In this document: piece by piece, positions 50,961-59,828 of the stretch
How the letters are laid out: every line of letters starts with the position of its first letter
How positions within the stretch are numbered: position 1 is the stretch's first letter
Source: Namhaeicola litoreus
GTDB taxonomy: Bacteria > Bacteroidota > Bacteroidia > Flavobacteriales > Flavobacteriaceae
Assembly: GCF_042679565.1 (NCBI RefSeq)
Contig: NZ_JBHTMY010000004.1
Location: forward strand, 124,001 to 188,000
DNA length: 64,000 nt
Direction of reading: 5' to 3'
Made by a program: the position numbers and the translations under genes
Notes under the pieces: generated by a model
What the model saw: the letters and a program-made list of their open reading frames with translations, nothing else
Databases searched by the model: none
Told to the model about the DNA's origin: nothing

Positions 50961-51557
50961 TTGAAAGCCTACCAAGAAATTATCCCGCATTACCAAAGCG
51001 ATCTGATTTTATACAATGCCATCCTTTCATCCGGTTTGCGCATTACTCCATCCATTGAGACCGACATTTATCAATCCTTATTACGATCAATTGTTTCGCA
51101 GCAATTATCAGGTAAAGTAGCCGATGTCATCTGGAAGCGTTTTTTAGATTTGTTTGACCTTTATCCTGAGCCAGAAAAATTACTTAATAACGATTTAATT
51201 GAATTACGCAATGCCGGTTTATCTTTCAATAAGGCGAGGTATTTGCAGAATGTAGCTGAATTTTCTTTGCAAAACGATCTGTCTTTTGAGAAGTTGATCT
51301 TGTTGTCTGATTTAGAAATTATCGATTTATTGACGCAGATCAAAGGAGTAGGAAAGTGGACGGCTCAAATGATCTTGATGTTTCCTTTAGACCGACCTGA
51401 TGTGTTTCCTATCGACGATTTAGGGATACAACAAGGTATAAAAAGACTCTATCAATTAGATGAAGAAAAAACCGAATTGAAGAAAAAAATGATCGAGATT
51501 TCTGAGTGTTGGCGACCCTATAGAAGTTTGGCCAGCAAGTACATTTGGAAAATTTAA
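50961..51557 (+). CDS. DNA-3-methyladenine glycosylase, AlkA-like (HhH-GPD)
   Basis: A 198-residue protein starting at TTG 50961; the only nearby ATG upstream runs into a stop. It has the helix-hairpin-helix LLTQIKGVGKWTAQMILMF at 123-141 and the catalytic aspartate of HhH-GPD enzymes at Asp153 in FPIDDLG, with the SLLRSIVSQQLS helix early. It removes alkylated purines to start base excision repair. There is no FeS cluster motif and no N-terminal AlkA beta domain, so this is the compact form. Its stop overlaps the convergent gene at 51554 by 4 bp. Confidence 0.9.
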   Translation: MKAYQEIIPHYQSDLILYNAILSSGLRITPSIETDIYQSLLRSIVSQQLSGKVADVIWKRFLDLFDLYPEPEKLLNNDLIELRNAGLSFNKARYLQNVAEFSLQNDLSFEKLILLSDLEIIDLLTQIKGVGKWTAQMILMFPLDRPDVFPIDDLGIQQGIKRLYQLDEEKTELKKKMIEISECWRPYRSLASKYIWKI

Positions 51558-52285
51558 TCGAAACTTTTACTGCAATCTTCCAGGGTAGAAATGAGTTCGC
51601 TAAATGCTTCTTTTCTATACAATTGTGCGATGTTTCTTTGCTGACAGACATTTAAAAATTCTGTTATTCTATCTTCCTGGATTCCGAGTAAAGAGATAAA
51701 ATATTTTTCTGAAAAATAAATTTGGATCAAGTCTAACACTTCATCATCACTCACAGCAGATTGCATTTGTTTTAGCGCTTTAGAATCGCCTGATAGAATT
51801 CCGTATAACTTATCTATATTCCCTCCTTTATTGTAATAATTTACTTTTCTTTCTATTGGAGTTAATATACGGGCGTCATTATTTGGCAAGGCCAAGGTTT
51901 TAGCGCTAACTTTAACGGCGGGGGTATCCGTTACGATCAATAACTCTTTGTTTTTTACAAAAACTTCTTGTAAAATTTCAACTTTGATGTTTAGATTGAT
52001 TGTAATTACTTGATCTGAAATATTCTTTTGGGTGACGATAATTTCATTTTTATCAAAAATAAGGCTCGAAATTAAGAGCGTATCTGATGCTTTGGCTTCA
52101 ATTTCGAAGTGCCCCAAAGCATCGCTCAAGGTGCCTCTTCTGCTCGTAAGATTGATGATATGAATATCTTCTGTTGATTGCTCTTCATTGATTAACTCAC
52201 CTCTTAAAACAATGCGCTCTTCCTGTGCATTTGAGGTAAATGCGATGAAAAGAAGAAAACAAAATAGAATTAATTTTTTTAGCAC
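51554..52285 (-). CDS. Secreted protein with carboxypeptidase-regulatory-like domain
   Basis: A 243-residue protein whose start is read as GTG at 52285, directly before the signal peptide LKKLILFCFLLFIAFTSNAQ. The mature N-terminal half is a CarboxypepD_reg-like beta-sandwich (VVLRGEL-type start, INLTSRRGTLSDALGHFEIE). The C-terminal half is helical with no recognised fold. It is a paralogue of the gene 3 bp upstream, and the two are surely one operon. Role unknown; such domains are typical of outer-membrane and surface proteins in this phylum. Confidence 0.78.
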   Translation of the reverse strand: MLKKLILFCFLLFIAFTSNAQEERIVLRGELINEEQSTEDIHIINLTSRRGTLSDALGHFEIEAKASDTLLISSLIFDKNEIIVTQKNISDQVITINLNIKVEILQEVFVKNKELLIVTDTPAVKVSAKTLALPNNDARILTPIERKVNYYNKGGNIDKLYGILSGDSKALKQMQSAVSDDEVLDLIQIYFSEKYFISLLGIQEDRITEFLNVCQQRNIAQLYRKEAFSELISTLEDCSKSFD

Positions 52286-52288
52286 GAT

Positions 52289-53059
52289 TTATTCATTTTG
52301 AACAGCTTCCAAGAAATAGCCTTTTTCTCTTATGAACACATCAGTGAGTTCGAGGTATCTTTGTTCTTCAAACAAATAGGAAACATTAAACTTTTTGCAA
52401 TGTAGTAAAAATGGATTAATCCATTCTTTAGGGATCTTTAATATTTCTGTAAAAAAGCTTTCTCCAAAATGTTCTTGTATTTCCTCACAAATCAAGAAAT
52501 ATCGATCTCGCTCCATGTCTTCCTGTATATATTGATTTAGTTTTCTATGTTTTTTTCTGTTGCCACTAATGATATTATAGAGATCGCTGATTCCACCTTT
52601 TTGGCCCAACAGGGCTCCGAGAACTACAAGGGGTGTGCTCGCCTGACTGTATTGATTCAATTGTCGTTCTAATTTTGTCAGAGGTTCTTTTCCGGCATTG
52701 GGTAGGTTGAGCGCACCGGCCATATTATTTGTTTTTTTTAAAAGTACCTCCTCTAATTCGATGCGTCTGGGAGTTAATCTGAACAAGGTTGTTGTATTTT
52801 TTATATCTTCTTTAGAAAGCACCCAACTTTTATCGTAGTACGCCAGATTTGAAATGATAATTGTGTCAGACACTTTTGCCCAAATGGTAAAAACACCCTG
52901 ATCATCTGTGGATGTTCCTCTTTTCGAACTCAGGTTAATGACATGGGCATCTGTAATGCGGATCGAATCTGCATGCACTAAACCCCTCAAAACAACTCTG
53001 TCGTTTTGAGCATTTGCCAGACCTGTCAATAATAAAATGAGAAGGGTAAGTTTTTTCAT
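52289..53059 (-). CDS. Secreted protein with carboxypeptidase-regulatory-like domain (paralogue)
   Basis: A 256-residue protein with signal peptide KKLTLLILLLTGLANAQN. The next 90 residues form the CarboxypepD_reg-like domain (DRVVLRGLVHADSIRITDAH, INLSSKRGTSTDDQGVFTIW). The rest is helical with KLERQLNQYSQA and a Leu-rich end. It shares the layout and several blocks (NLxSxRGTxxDxxGxFxIxA) with the downstream gene, so the pair came from a tandem duplication. The function is not known. It starts about 75 bp from the divergent pepE-like gene. Confidence 0.78.
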   Translation of the reverse strand: MKKLTLLILLLTGLANAQNDRVVLRGLVHADSIRITDAHVINLSSKRGTSTDDQGVFTIWAKVSDTIIISNLAYYDKSWVLSKEDIKNTTTLFRLTPRRIELEEVLLKKTNNMAGALNLPNAGKEPLTKLERQLNQYSQASTPLVVLGALLGQKGGISDLYNIISGNRKKHRKLNQYIQEDMERDRYFLICEEIQEHFGESFFTEILKIPKEWINPFLLHCKKFNVSYLFEEQRYLELTDVFIREKGYFLEAVQNE

Positions 53060-53134
53060 CGACCGTAAAAATAAAGAGAAGGATATAAAATCTGTCTAAT
53101 AAACTTTTGTTAAATTGAACAATAAATAATTTAT

Positions 53135-53830
53135 ATGAAAAAAATGATCATCGCCAGTACTTCCACTATATATGGAGGTCAATATTTAGGGTATTTGCTG
53201 CCAGAATTAATCCATTTTTTTAAATCGGTAAATGAAATTCTTTTTATTCCTTATGCCAGACCTGGAGGGATTGCTATCGATGATTATACATTTAAAGCGC
53301 AAGAAGCATTTTCAAAATTAGGCAAACAACTCAGTGGGATACATGAATTTGAAGACCCAAGAAATGCCATTTGCAATGCCGATGCAATTTTTACAGGCGG
53401 TGGTAATACATTTCTATTGGTAAAAACATTACACGATTTAGACTTGATGAACGTTTTGTCTGACAGCATTAAATCTGGAACACCATATTTAGGTACAAGT
53501 GCCGGAAGTAACATAACCGGTCCTTCCATGCAAACGACCAATGATATGCCTATTGTTTATCCGCCTAGTTTTACAACTTTGAATTGTATTCCTTATCAGA
53601 TCAATCCGCATTATGTGGACCCTGACCCAAATTCAAAACATCAGGGAGAAACCAGAGAAACCAGGATAAAGGAATACCATACGCTCAATGATTCGCCCGT
53701 GGTTGGGCTGAGAGAAGGAAGTTGGTTAGAAGTGATTGGTGAAAAAATTGTTTTAAAAGGTGATTTGAAAGCGAGAATTTTTAGAAAGGATGAGCCTACA
53801 ATTGAAATAGAATCAGGAACCTTTTTATGA
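53135..53830 (+). CDS. pepE: Dipeptidase E-like peptidase (S51 family)
   Basis: A 231-residue cytosolic peptidase. The nucleophile elbow GTSAGSNI places Ser122 as the catalytic serine. His159 in QINPHYVDP and an acidic residue near 137 fit the rest of the S51 active site. FTGGGNTFLLVKTL at 86-99 is the substrate-binding loop. Family members cut dipeptides with an N-terminal aspartate. The gene lies alone between divergent and convergent neighbours, and its last 6 bp overlap the haemoglobin gene's end on the other strand. Confidence 0.92.
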   Translation: MKKMIIASTSTIYGGQYLGYLLPELIHFFKSVNEILFIPYARPGGIAIDDYTFKAQEAFSKLGKQLSGIHEFEDPRNAICNADAIFTGGGNTFLLVKTLHDLDLMNVLSDSIKSGTPYLGTSAGSNITGPSMQTTNDMPIVYPPSFTTLNCIPYQINPHYVDPDPNSKHQGETRETRIKEYHTLNDSPVVGLREGSWLEVIGEKIVLKGDLKARIFRKDEPTIEIESGTFL

Positions 53831-54211
53831 ATTTTGATCCAACTCATTGATTTTGATTCTCATGACCGTAGCGATGGATAAGGCCCTTGTTTTTAAGATA
53901 TGACAATTATCGCCTTGAAAATTTTTATCTATAGCGGCAGATAAATGGTTGAGCCAAGTGTCGAAATGCTCCGGTTTCATTGGGTGTCCTCTGTGGAGCA
54001 TCAAATGGGACGCCATAGCATTGCGTTGGTAAGTTCCAGAGTAAAAAACGATATTGTCCCAGAAATCGACTAAAATATCCAGGTGTTCTGCCAAGGTTTT
54101 TGGGTCTCTAAATTTTTCAAAAAAATGATTGATCTTTTTGTCAGACAACAGTTTCTCATAAAACAACTCAACGATCACTTTGAGATCTGTCCGATTCTGT
54201 ATGTCTCTCAT
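53825..54211 (-). CDS. Truncated haemoglobin (group III)
   Basis: With the ATG at 54211 the protein has 128 residues and begins RDIQNRTDLKVIVELFYEKL, as expected for group III truncated globins. A longer start at 54265 would read through the end of cdd and is unlikely. Globin landmarks are FFEKFRDP, LVDFWDNIVFYSGTYQRNAM and HLMLHRGHPM, in which the proximal histidine is expected. It binds haem and probably O2 or NO. It begins 1 bp after the cdd stop and ends the porU-porV-cdd-globin series. Confidence 0.87.
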   Translation of the reverse strand: MRDIQNRTDLKVIVELFYEKLLSDKKINHFFEKFRDPKTLAEHLDILVDFWDNIVFYSGTYQRNAMASHLMLHRGHPMKPEHFDTWLNHLSAAIDKNFQGDNCHILKTRALSIATVMRIKINELDQNS

Positions 54212-54212
54212 G

Positions 54213-54695
54213 CTACAAATAATTGGGATTAAAGGCAAAGGGCAAAAGTTGATTGATGCTTTCAACTTTAATAATTTTACCTGATTCGCCTGAGAAGTAG
54301 ATTGTTATAGGCTTCTTTTGACGGAATTCATATTCCAAAAGCGTTTGTCGGCAACCGCCGCAAGGAGGTATCGGTTCGGTAATTTTATGATTTAAAGATT
54401 TCGCAACGATAAAAACAGATTTAATTTCTAATTCAGGAAATTCGGACATGGCTTTCCAAACAGCTACTCTTTCTGCGCACATTCCCGAAGGATAGGCAGC
54501 GTTTTCCTGGTTATTACCTGTAATGATTTTGCCATTTTCTAATAGGACAGACGCGCCAACTAAAAATTTTGAATAAGGCGCATAGGCTTTGTCACGTGCC
54601 GATTCGGCTATACTGAGCAATTCTTTTTCCTGTTCGTTCAAAGATAAACGATCTTCTATTTCGATAAATTTAATTTGATGTTCAAGATCTTTCAT
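54213..54695 (-). CDS. cdd: Cytidine deaminase
   Basis: A 160-residue zinc enzyme of pyrimidine salvage that converts cytidine to uridine. The zinc site is complete: Cys73-Ala-Glu75 (CAERVAVWKAM) and Pro-Cys112-Gly-Gly-Cys115 (PPCGGCRQTL). YAPYSKFLVGASVLLENG at 38-55 and GNNQENAAYPSG are also family marks. The ATG overlaps the porV stop by 1 bp. The link of cdd with porV is a known flavobacterial gene order and probably has no functional meaning for secretion. Confidence 0.95.
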   Translation of the reverse strand: MKDLEHQIKFIEIEDRLSLNEQEKELLSIAESARDKAYAPYSKFLVGASVLLENGKIITGNNQENAAYPSGMCAERVAVWKAMSEFPELEIKSVFIVAKSLNHKITEPIPPCGGCRQTLLEYEFRQKKPITIYFSGESGKIIKVESINQLLPFAFNPNYL

Positions 54696-55837
54696 TAATA
54701 GTTGTCATAAAGATCACCTAAATTAAAGGTCAATGAAAAACGTAACGTATTTTCAAGCGGATTATTTACATCCGATGTATTTACCAAATAGGAGATGTCT
54801 AACATACTACTTCTGAATTTAAAACCAGCTCCCAAAGTAAAATACTGTCTGCCACCTTTCATTTCATTTTCATGGAAATATCCTGCTCTCAAAGCAAGCG
54901 TATTATTGTACATGTACTCGGCACCCAAAGACCAAATAATTTCATTCATTTCTTCAGAAAATCCATCAGGAGCATCATAAAAAGACTGAACCATTCCTTC
55001 AAGAAAATTCACATTATCGTCTTTTCCGGCAATAATTTCTCCTGTTTGTCTATCAATAATTGGAGGAGTGGGAACAAGCAACTTATTTAATTCTAAAGTT
55101 GTTGTAATAGAATTGACATTGTCTAAAATAAATTCAAATCCACCTCCTAATTTTAAATTGGTTGGGATAAAACTCTCATCGCCACTACCGGTTAATTGTA
55201 CTTTAGGACCAATATTGGAGATGTTCCAACCTGCCCTCCAGCGACCGTTAAAATTATTGTAGTACTTTTCTTCGGTCTGATAAAAACCATTGATATCCAC
55301 GGAAAAAGTATTCACCCTATTCAAATCTGAGTTTTCAACCCGTAGGGCGTAATCAGATCGGATATACCTGAGCACAACTCCCATGGAAAACTCTTCACTT
55401 AATTTGAGCGCATATGCACCGGCCAAGGCAAATTCATTCGGATTCTCAGATCCAATGATTTGTCCCGTATCATCGGTTAAATCAATTGTGCCTAAAGAAA
55501 AGTAAGTTAAACTTGTCGCCCATGCACTTCTTTCATTTAATCGTTGACTAAAATTTAAATTCCCCACAAAAACGTCGTTGGTGAGGTTTCGAAGCCAAGG
55601 AGTATAGTTAAGACCAATGGTATATTGTGCTTGAGAAAAAGCGAATTTCGCCGCGTTGTATTGCAATGAGTTGGCATCTGCTGAGGTTGCTCCTCCCATA
55701 TCTGCCAAACCACCGGCACGTGCATCTGGTGCTACTAATAAAAAGGGTGCTGCTGTAGTAATAGGATTAGGTTCGTCTTGAGCATAAAGATTGAAGGATA
55801 GTAAGGTGATTAGTAGTAGAGCGCTTAATGATTTCAT
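54695..55837 (-). CDS. porV: Type IX secretion outer-membrane shuttle protein PorV
   Basis: A 380-residue outer-membrane beta-barrel of the FadL-like PorV (LptO) family. After signal peptide KSLSALLLITLLSFNLYAQ the mature start PFLLVAPDARAGGLADMGGA is the family signature. The barrel strands end with an aromatic C-terminal region (LRFSLTFNLGDLYDNY). PorV takes substrates carrying C-terminal sorting domains from the translocon and brings them to PorU. It lies 26 bp after porU. This matches the sorting domains seen on the proteins at 14.9-28.1 kb. Confidence 0.95.
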   Translation of the reverse strand: MKSLSALLLITLLSFNLYAQDEPNPITTAAPFLLVAPDARAGGLADMGGATSADANSLQYNAAKFAFSQAQYTIGLNYTPWLRNLTNDVFVGNLNFSQRLNERSAWATSLTYFSLGTIDLTDDTGQIIGSENPNEFALAGAYALKLSEEFSMGVVLRYIRSDYALRVENSDLNRVNTFSVDINGFYQTEEKYYNNFNGRWRAGWNISNIGPKVQLTGSGDESFIPTNLKLGGGFEFILDNVNSITTTLELNKLLVPTPPIIDRQTGEIIAGKDDNVNFLEGMVQSFYDAPDGFSEEMNEIIWSLGAEYMYNNTLALRAGYFHENEMKGGRQYFTLGAGFKFRSSMLDISYLVNTSDVNNPLENTLRFSLTFNLGDLYDNY

Positions 55838-55863
55838 CTAAGAATTGTTACAAGGGTTTCAGG

Positions 55864-58800
55864 CTATAAAATTACCAATTTTTCTATTTTTTCTGCAGTA
55901 AGGTTTGATAATGGGACTGTTACCTTTAATTTATAAATATACACACCTTTTCCGATTTTATTTCCAAAATCATCTAATCCGTCCCAATTTATCTCCCTCG
56001 ATAAATTACCATTTGTCTGAATACTCGATTGCAAGGTTTTGATCAATTTACCGGAAATGGTAAAAATTTGCACTTGTGATTCGAGTAACTGATTGGGCTT
56101 GTTGTGATTAAACCAAAATTCAGTATAATTTACAAAGGGGTTGGGATAGTTTAGCACATTACTTAAAACTAATCCACTATCGTCTACTACAACAAAATTT
56201 AACGCAGATTCGGATAGATTATTGTATGTATCCCAACATTTAAATAAAATAGTATGAACGCCGGGTTCTAAATCTGATAATTTATATCTCACCTCACCCC
56301 TGGTAAAATCATCAAGTTCTGTTTTATAATAGTCGTTTAGCACAATGGGATTGGCTTCATCATTGTCTAAAATAGCAATGATATCGTGATCAACCGCCGT
56401 TATGGAAGTATTAATGCCCGAAGCATCAAATAAATTTGCGATAAGCACAGGCGAACTGTCCGTATTTCCTCCTTCCACGAAATACTCATCATTCAAAAAA
56501 AGTTTTATCTCTGGACCAAGGTTATCTTCTTCCGCATTTTCATTCAAACCCCCAATCAATATCTCATTGTTCAGTCCGGCAAATTCTAAGGCTGAATTAT
56601 TCGCATAGAAACTGAATTTTGCTTTTCCAAAAGCAATACGGATATCTCTGGGAACAACGAAAGTAAGTTCAAATTTTCCATTGGACACTGTAGCCCGACC
56701 TCTGAAAATCTTACTTTCAACTGAAGTAAATTCCATTTTTCGTCCGAAATTATCATTGTCTAAGGTTGTCTTATCCAATGGTTTGTCGAATATAGTTGTG
56801 CTAATTTCTCCATTAAAGTCATCTAGAATCTGATTGTTGCTATTGGTAATCCATCCTTCAATTTTAATTTTAGAAAGTGCTTTAAGGGTATCTTTCGATT
56901 GAGTTATATCTATGCCATTCAGTTTGCTGATTTGCACATTGGGTTGGGCTCTACCTAATTGAATAGCAGGATCACCAAAATGATAGACAAAGAATTTCTG
57001 AGTGCTAAAATTTTGATTTTTCGTTTGCATTAATGCCTCGGCCATAGACTGCCGATTGTCGAGGTTTAATAAGTTTTTGATCAAACTTCTATTAAAAATT
57101 TGTCCGGTGCTGATAAAAATTTCGCGGGTGGTTGTTATCATGGCTGACGAGCCCCCATTTTGACTCCAGAAAACATACTCACCTGCCGAGGGACGCAAAG
57201 GATTGTCGAATCTAGAAAACTCGCAGGTAACTGTAATCATCAGAGGAAAATAAGGAGTGTTTGTCCAATTTTGAATTTGAGGGACTTCCAGTATGCGTTC
57301 GTTTGCCCATCCATCAACACCCCCATGACCAAAATAATCGACTAAAAGTGTTCCGGCGTTAATTGCATTGTCAATGGCTAAGTTTACACTTGGATATCTT
57401 TCGCCACCAGCCGAGGTTTCCTGTTGATAGGCATCTGCATATATTTTTTTGATATTAAAAACCGGATGATTTTGCTCTATATCCTGGGCTATTTGATCTA
57501 CTGCCTGTTGAAGCACAAATTCGGATGGGTCATCAGGGTCATCAGCAACCATTGTTATCTCATTACGCCAATCTCCAAAAGAATTATTTTCAAAGGTTAA
57601 AATTTTATCTATAGCTGCTTTTGCTTCTATTAAATTAGAGACTGGAATTCGACCAGTTGCAACCTCTTGCTGATCTGAACCGGAAAGAAGTCCTGCGTTA
57701 CCTGCCATCATGCCAAAATAATCATCGGTCACATATCCTCTGGCTAAATCAAAACTTTCATAAGATTGAAATGCCGGGACAATATTGTTGTTTTGATCAA
57801 TTCCGTCTTTAAAGTCAAAAGAAGCATCTCCAAAGAGGCATAAATATTTAATTCGGGTAGTGGTCGAACTTGCATTGTCATAAAGGAATTTAACAAAATC
57901 TCGAATGGCGGTCACATCCGGTGCGCCGGAACTAAATTCGTTATAAACATGCTCAATATCTACCAAGGCGGTGGTTAAACCTTTTTTTTGATGATAATCT
58001 GTAAGCCTTTTCGCTTCTGATATCAATGTTTTATCAGTAATCAAAACATATTGCACATCTTTGAGTGAATGGAGATTTTGATTTGCAACTTTACTGTTTT
58101 CGGGGATAGTCGGCGTGTAAAAATCAGAATCGTTCAACACAATAAAAGCACTATTTTCACCGCCTCTTGCTTGAAATTTAAAAGTGTTATCGGTAGAATT
58201 ATCTTTAATTTCTATGGGGTTGTATGGGTCAGAAATGTCCCATAACTCGTCTATGTTCTGTTTACCATCGATTGTAAACTCATAACCATTGTTTTCTGTA
58301 ACCTGAGTATTTCTAAAAATAAATTGATTTCCATTGGCCACTAGTTTTTTAGTACCAATAATTTCGATGTAATCTAAGAAACCTCGGGCGGAAGGATTAC
58401 CATTGTTGTTAAAATTAACATCTATTTTTAAACTGGTATTGGGTGCTGGAATTAATTGAATTCCTTCAGCCGTACTTGCCAATCGAAGAGAATTGTTTGA
58501 GACTGGCGCAAAACTAAGGTCAATGGTTTGGACTCCATTTACAGAAAGACTCATCTGAGATGATGTACTGGAAATCGTAACACCTCGAAATCTGACCCAT
58601 AGATCTTCATTTGCTGCCATATTCTCAAAAGGAAGGTTTAAACTCAGGCTATTGGAAAAGCTAAGATCTTCACCGAGCCATTGTTGACCATTGGCGAATA
58701 AATTGCGTTCGTCTAATTCATGGACATAAAAATCATGATAGGTGTTTATTGAGATAGGGTTTGGGATTTCTACTTGCTCTTTTTCTCCTATTCTCAAACC

Positions 58801-59664
58801 ATTACCTTGATCTACTGTAATAAAATAATAGGACAGGTCAGAATAAATATGATTCACATGGTTGCTGTTTTGTAGTATCTTTTCGATATTCCAGCTCTCA
58901 GGTCCTTGACCGAAAAAAAGGATATAGTCGTTATTATCAAATCGCCCATCTTCTCCACCTACTACTTTAATCGCATTTTCTATTAAGTCTGCTGGTCTTG
59001 CAATGCTGTTGGCTTGGGGAAGCAGTTTCCCGCCATTTCCAAATATTCTAATATTGTTAGGATTTATATTCTGGGTACTAATCCCGAGTTTATTCAAAAA
59101 ATCTCTATCGAGTTTAAAAACTCCACTCGTATCAATTGAGAATTTATACCAAGTTCCTTGGGAAAGCACGGAATTTGATACCACTGACTTATTAAGGTTG
59201 TTTCGACTTTGATTGTTCTGTGCAGGAGTTTGTTTGTAGGAGAATGAAATGATCTTTCTAATAGCACCATTTTCTCTATAAATTGGTATAACAGAAATTC
59301 TGTCAACCCATTGTTTGTTGTGATACGTTTTATGATGTGTAATTTGAGGTTGACTAGGAATAAAGGCTAAACTATTCTGTGGAAGTTCATTTTTTAGGAA
59401 TATTTGCGTTTTGATGTCTATAAAATCATAAGTATAACTTTGGTTTAAATCAGATATAGGTATATCGGTACTAAAAACAGGTAAAAGATTTTCATTAAAA
59501 ATTTCATTCTCCAAGGTAGGAATCGTAACTTGCACCCCTGATTTAATAACTACTTGGGTAGTCTTCCAATGAAGGTTAACCACATTGTTTTCAGTATTTT
59601 GTGCAATCATTTTACAAGACATGAGTAATGTAAAAATCATCAAGAAGAATTTGATTTGAGGCAT
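55864..59664 (-). CDS. porU: Type IX secretion sortase PorU (C25 peptidase family)
   Basis: A 1266-residue protein of usual PorU size. After signal peptide (PQIKFFLMIFTLLMSCKMIA) come beta-rich N-terminal domains, then the gingipain-like C25 domain. His780 in YFGHGGVDGW and Cys814 in TVTCEFSRFDNP make the catalytic dyad. The end has a sorting-domain-like segment (VLNYPNPFVNYTEFWF to IEKLVIL). PorU removes sorting domains from exported proteins and attaches them to the surface. It is first in the porU-porV-cdd-globin unit, divergent from gldJ. Confidence 0.95.
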   Translation of the reverse strand: MPQIKFFLMIFTLLMSCKMIAQNTENNVVNLHWKTTQVVIKSGVQVTIPTLENEIFNENLLPVFSTDIPISDLNQSYTYDFIDIKTQIFLKNELPQNSLAFIPSQPQITHHKTYHNKQWVDRISVIPIYRENGAIRKIISFSYKQTPAQNNQSRNNLNKSVVSNSVLSQGTWYKFSIDTSGVFKLDRDFLNKLGISTQNINPNNIRIFGNGGKLLPQANSIARPADLIENAIKVVGGEDGRFDNNDYILFFGQGPESWNIEKILQNSNHVNHIYSDLSYYFITVDQGNGLRIGEKEQVEIPNPISINTYHDFYVHELDERNLFANGQQWLGEDLSFSNSLSLNLPFENMAANEDLWVRFRGVTISSTSSQMSLSVNGVQTIDLSFAPVSNNSLRLASTAEGIQLIPAPNTSLKIDVNFNNNGNPSARGFLDYIEIIGTKKLVANGNQFIFRNTQVTENNGYEFTIDGKQNIDELWDISDPYNPIEIKDNSTDNTFKFQARGGENSAFIVLNDSDFYTPTIPENSKVANQNLHSLKDVQYVLITDKTLISEAKRLTDYHQKKGLTTALVDIEHVYNEFSSGAPDVTAIRDFVKFLYDNASSTTTRIKYLCLFGDASFDFKDGIDQNNNIVPAFQSYESFDLARGYVTDDYFGMMAGNAGLLSGSDQQEVATGRIPVSNLIEAKAAIDKILTFENNSFGDWRNEITMVADDPDDPSEFVLQQAVDQIAQDIEQNHPVFNIKKIYADAYQQETSAGGERYPSVNLAIDNAINAGTLLVDYFGHGGVDGWANERILEVPQIQNWTNTPYFPLMITVTCEFSRFDNPLRPSAGEYVFWSQNGGSSAMITTTREIFISTGQIFNRSLIKNLLNLDNRQSMAEALMQTKNQNFSTQKFFVYHFGDPAIQLGRAQPNVQISKLNGIDITQSKDTLKALSKIKIEGWITNSNNQILDDFNGEISTTIFDKPLDKTTLDNDNFGRKMEFTSVESKIFRGRATVSNGKFELTFVVPRDIRIAFGKAKFSFYANNSALEFAGLNNEILIGGLNENAEEDNLGPEIKLFLNDEYFVEGGNTDSSPVLIANLFDASGINTSITAVDHDIIAILDNDEANPIVLNDYYKTELDDFTRGEVRYKLSDLEPGVHTILFKCWDTYNNLSESALNFVVVDDSGLVLSNVLNYPNPFVNYTEFWFNHNKPNQLLESQVQIFTISGKLIKTLQSSIQTNGNLSREINWDGLDDFGNKIGKGVYIYKLKVTVPLSNLTAEKIEKLVIL

Positions 59665-59746
59665 AAAAATTGCGGCTAAATACTAAAGTTCAATGAAAAT
59701 ACAACATTAAACATAATAAAGAAAAAAAACAATCGTTATACTTGAA

Positions 59747-59768
59747 CCGTTCCTAATTTTCCGAACGG
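59747..59768. promoter_or_regulatory. Inverted repeat between porU and gldJ
   Basis: CCGTTC at 59747-59752 and GAACGG at 59763-59768 flank a 10-bp AT-rich spacer, in the 164-bp divergent region, about 60 bp before gldJ. TATACTTG just before it (59738-59745) is one base off the -7 consensus, so this could be the start of the gldJ leader or an operator. Confidence 0.4.
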
Positions 59769-59828
59769 CAGTAATTGACGAGAAAATTTTAAAATCATTT
59801 GCTCTACATTGTAATCAAACAAAAAATT

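Noticed and set aside
54212..54265. Longer start for the truncated haemoglobin
   Set aside because: The added residues are read from the end of cdd and do not resemble a globin; the ATG at 54211 fits the family length.
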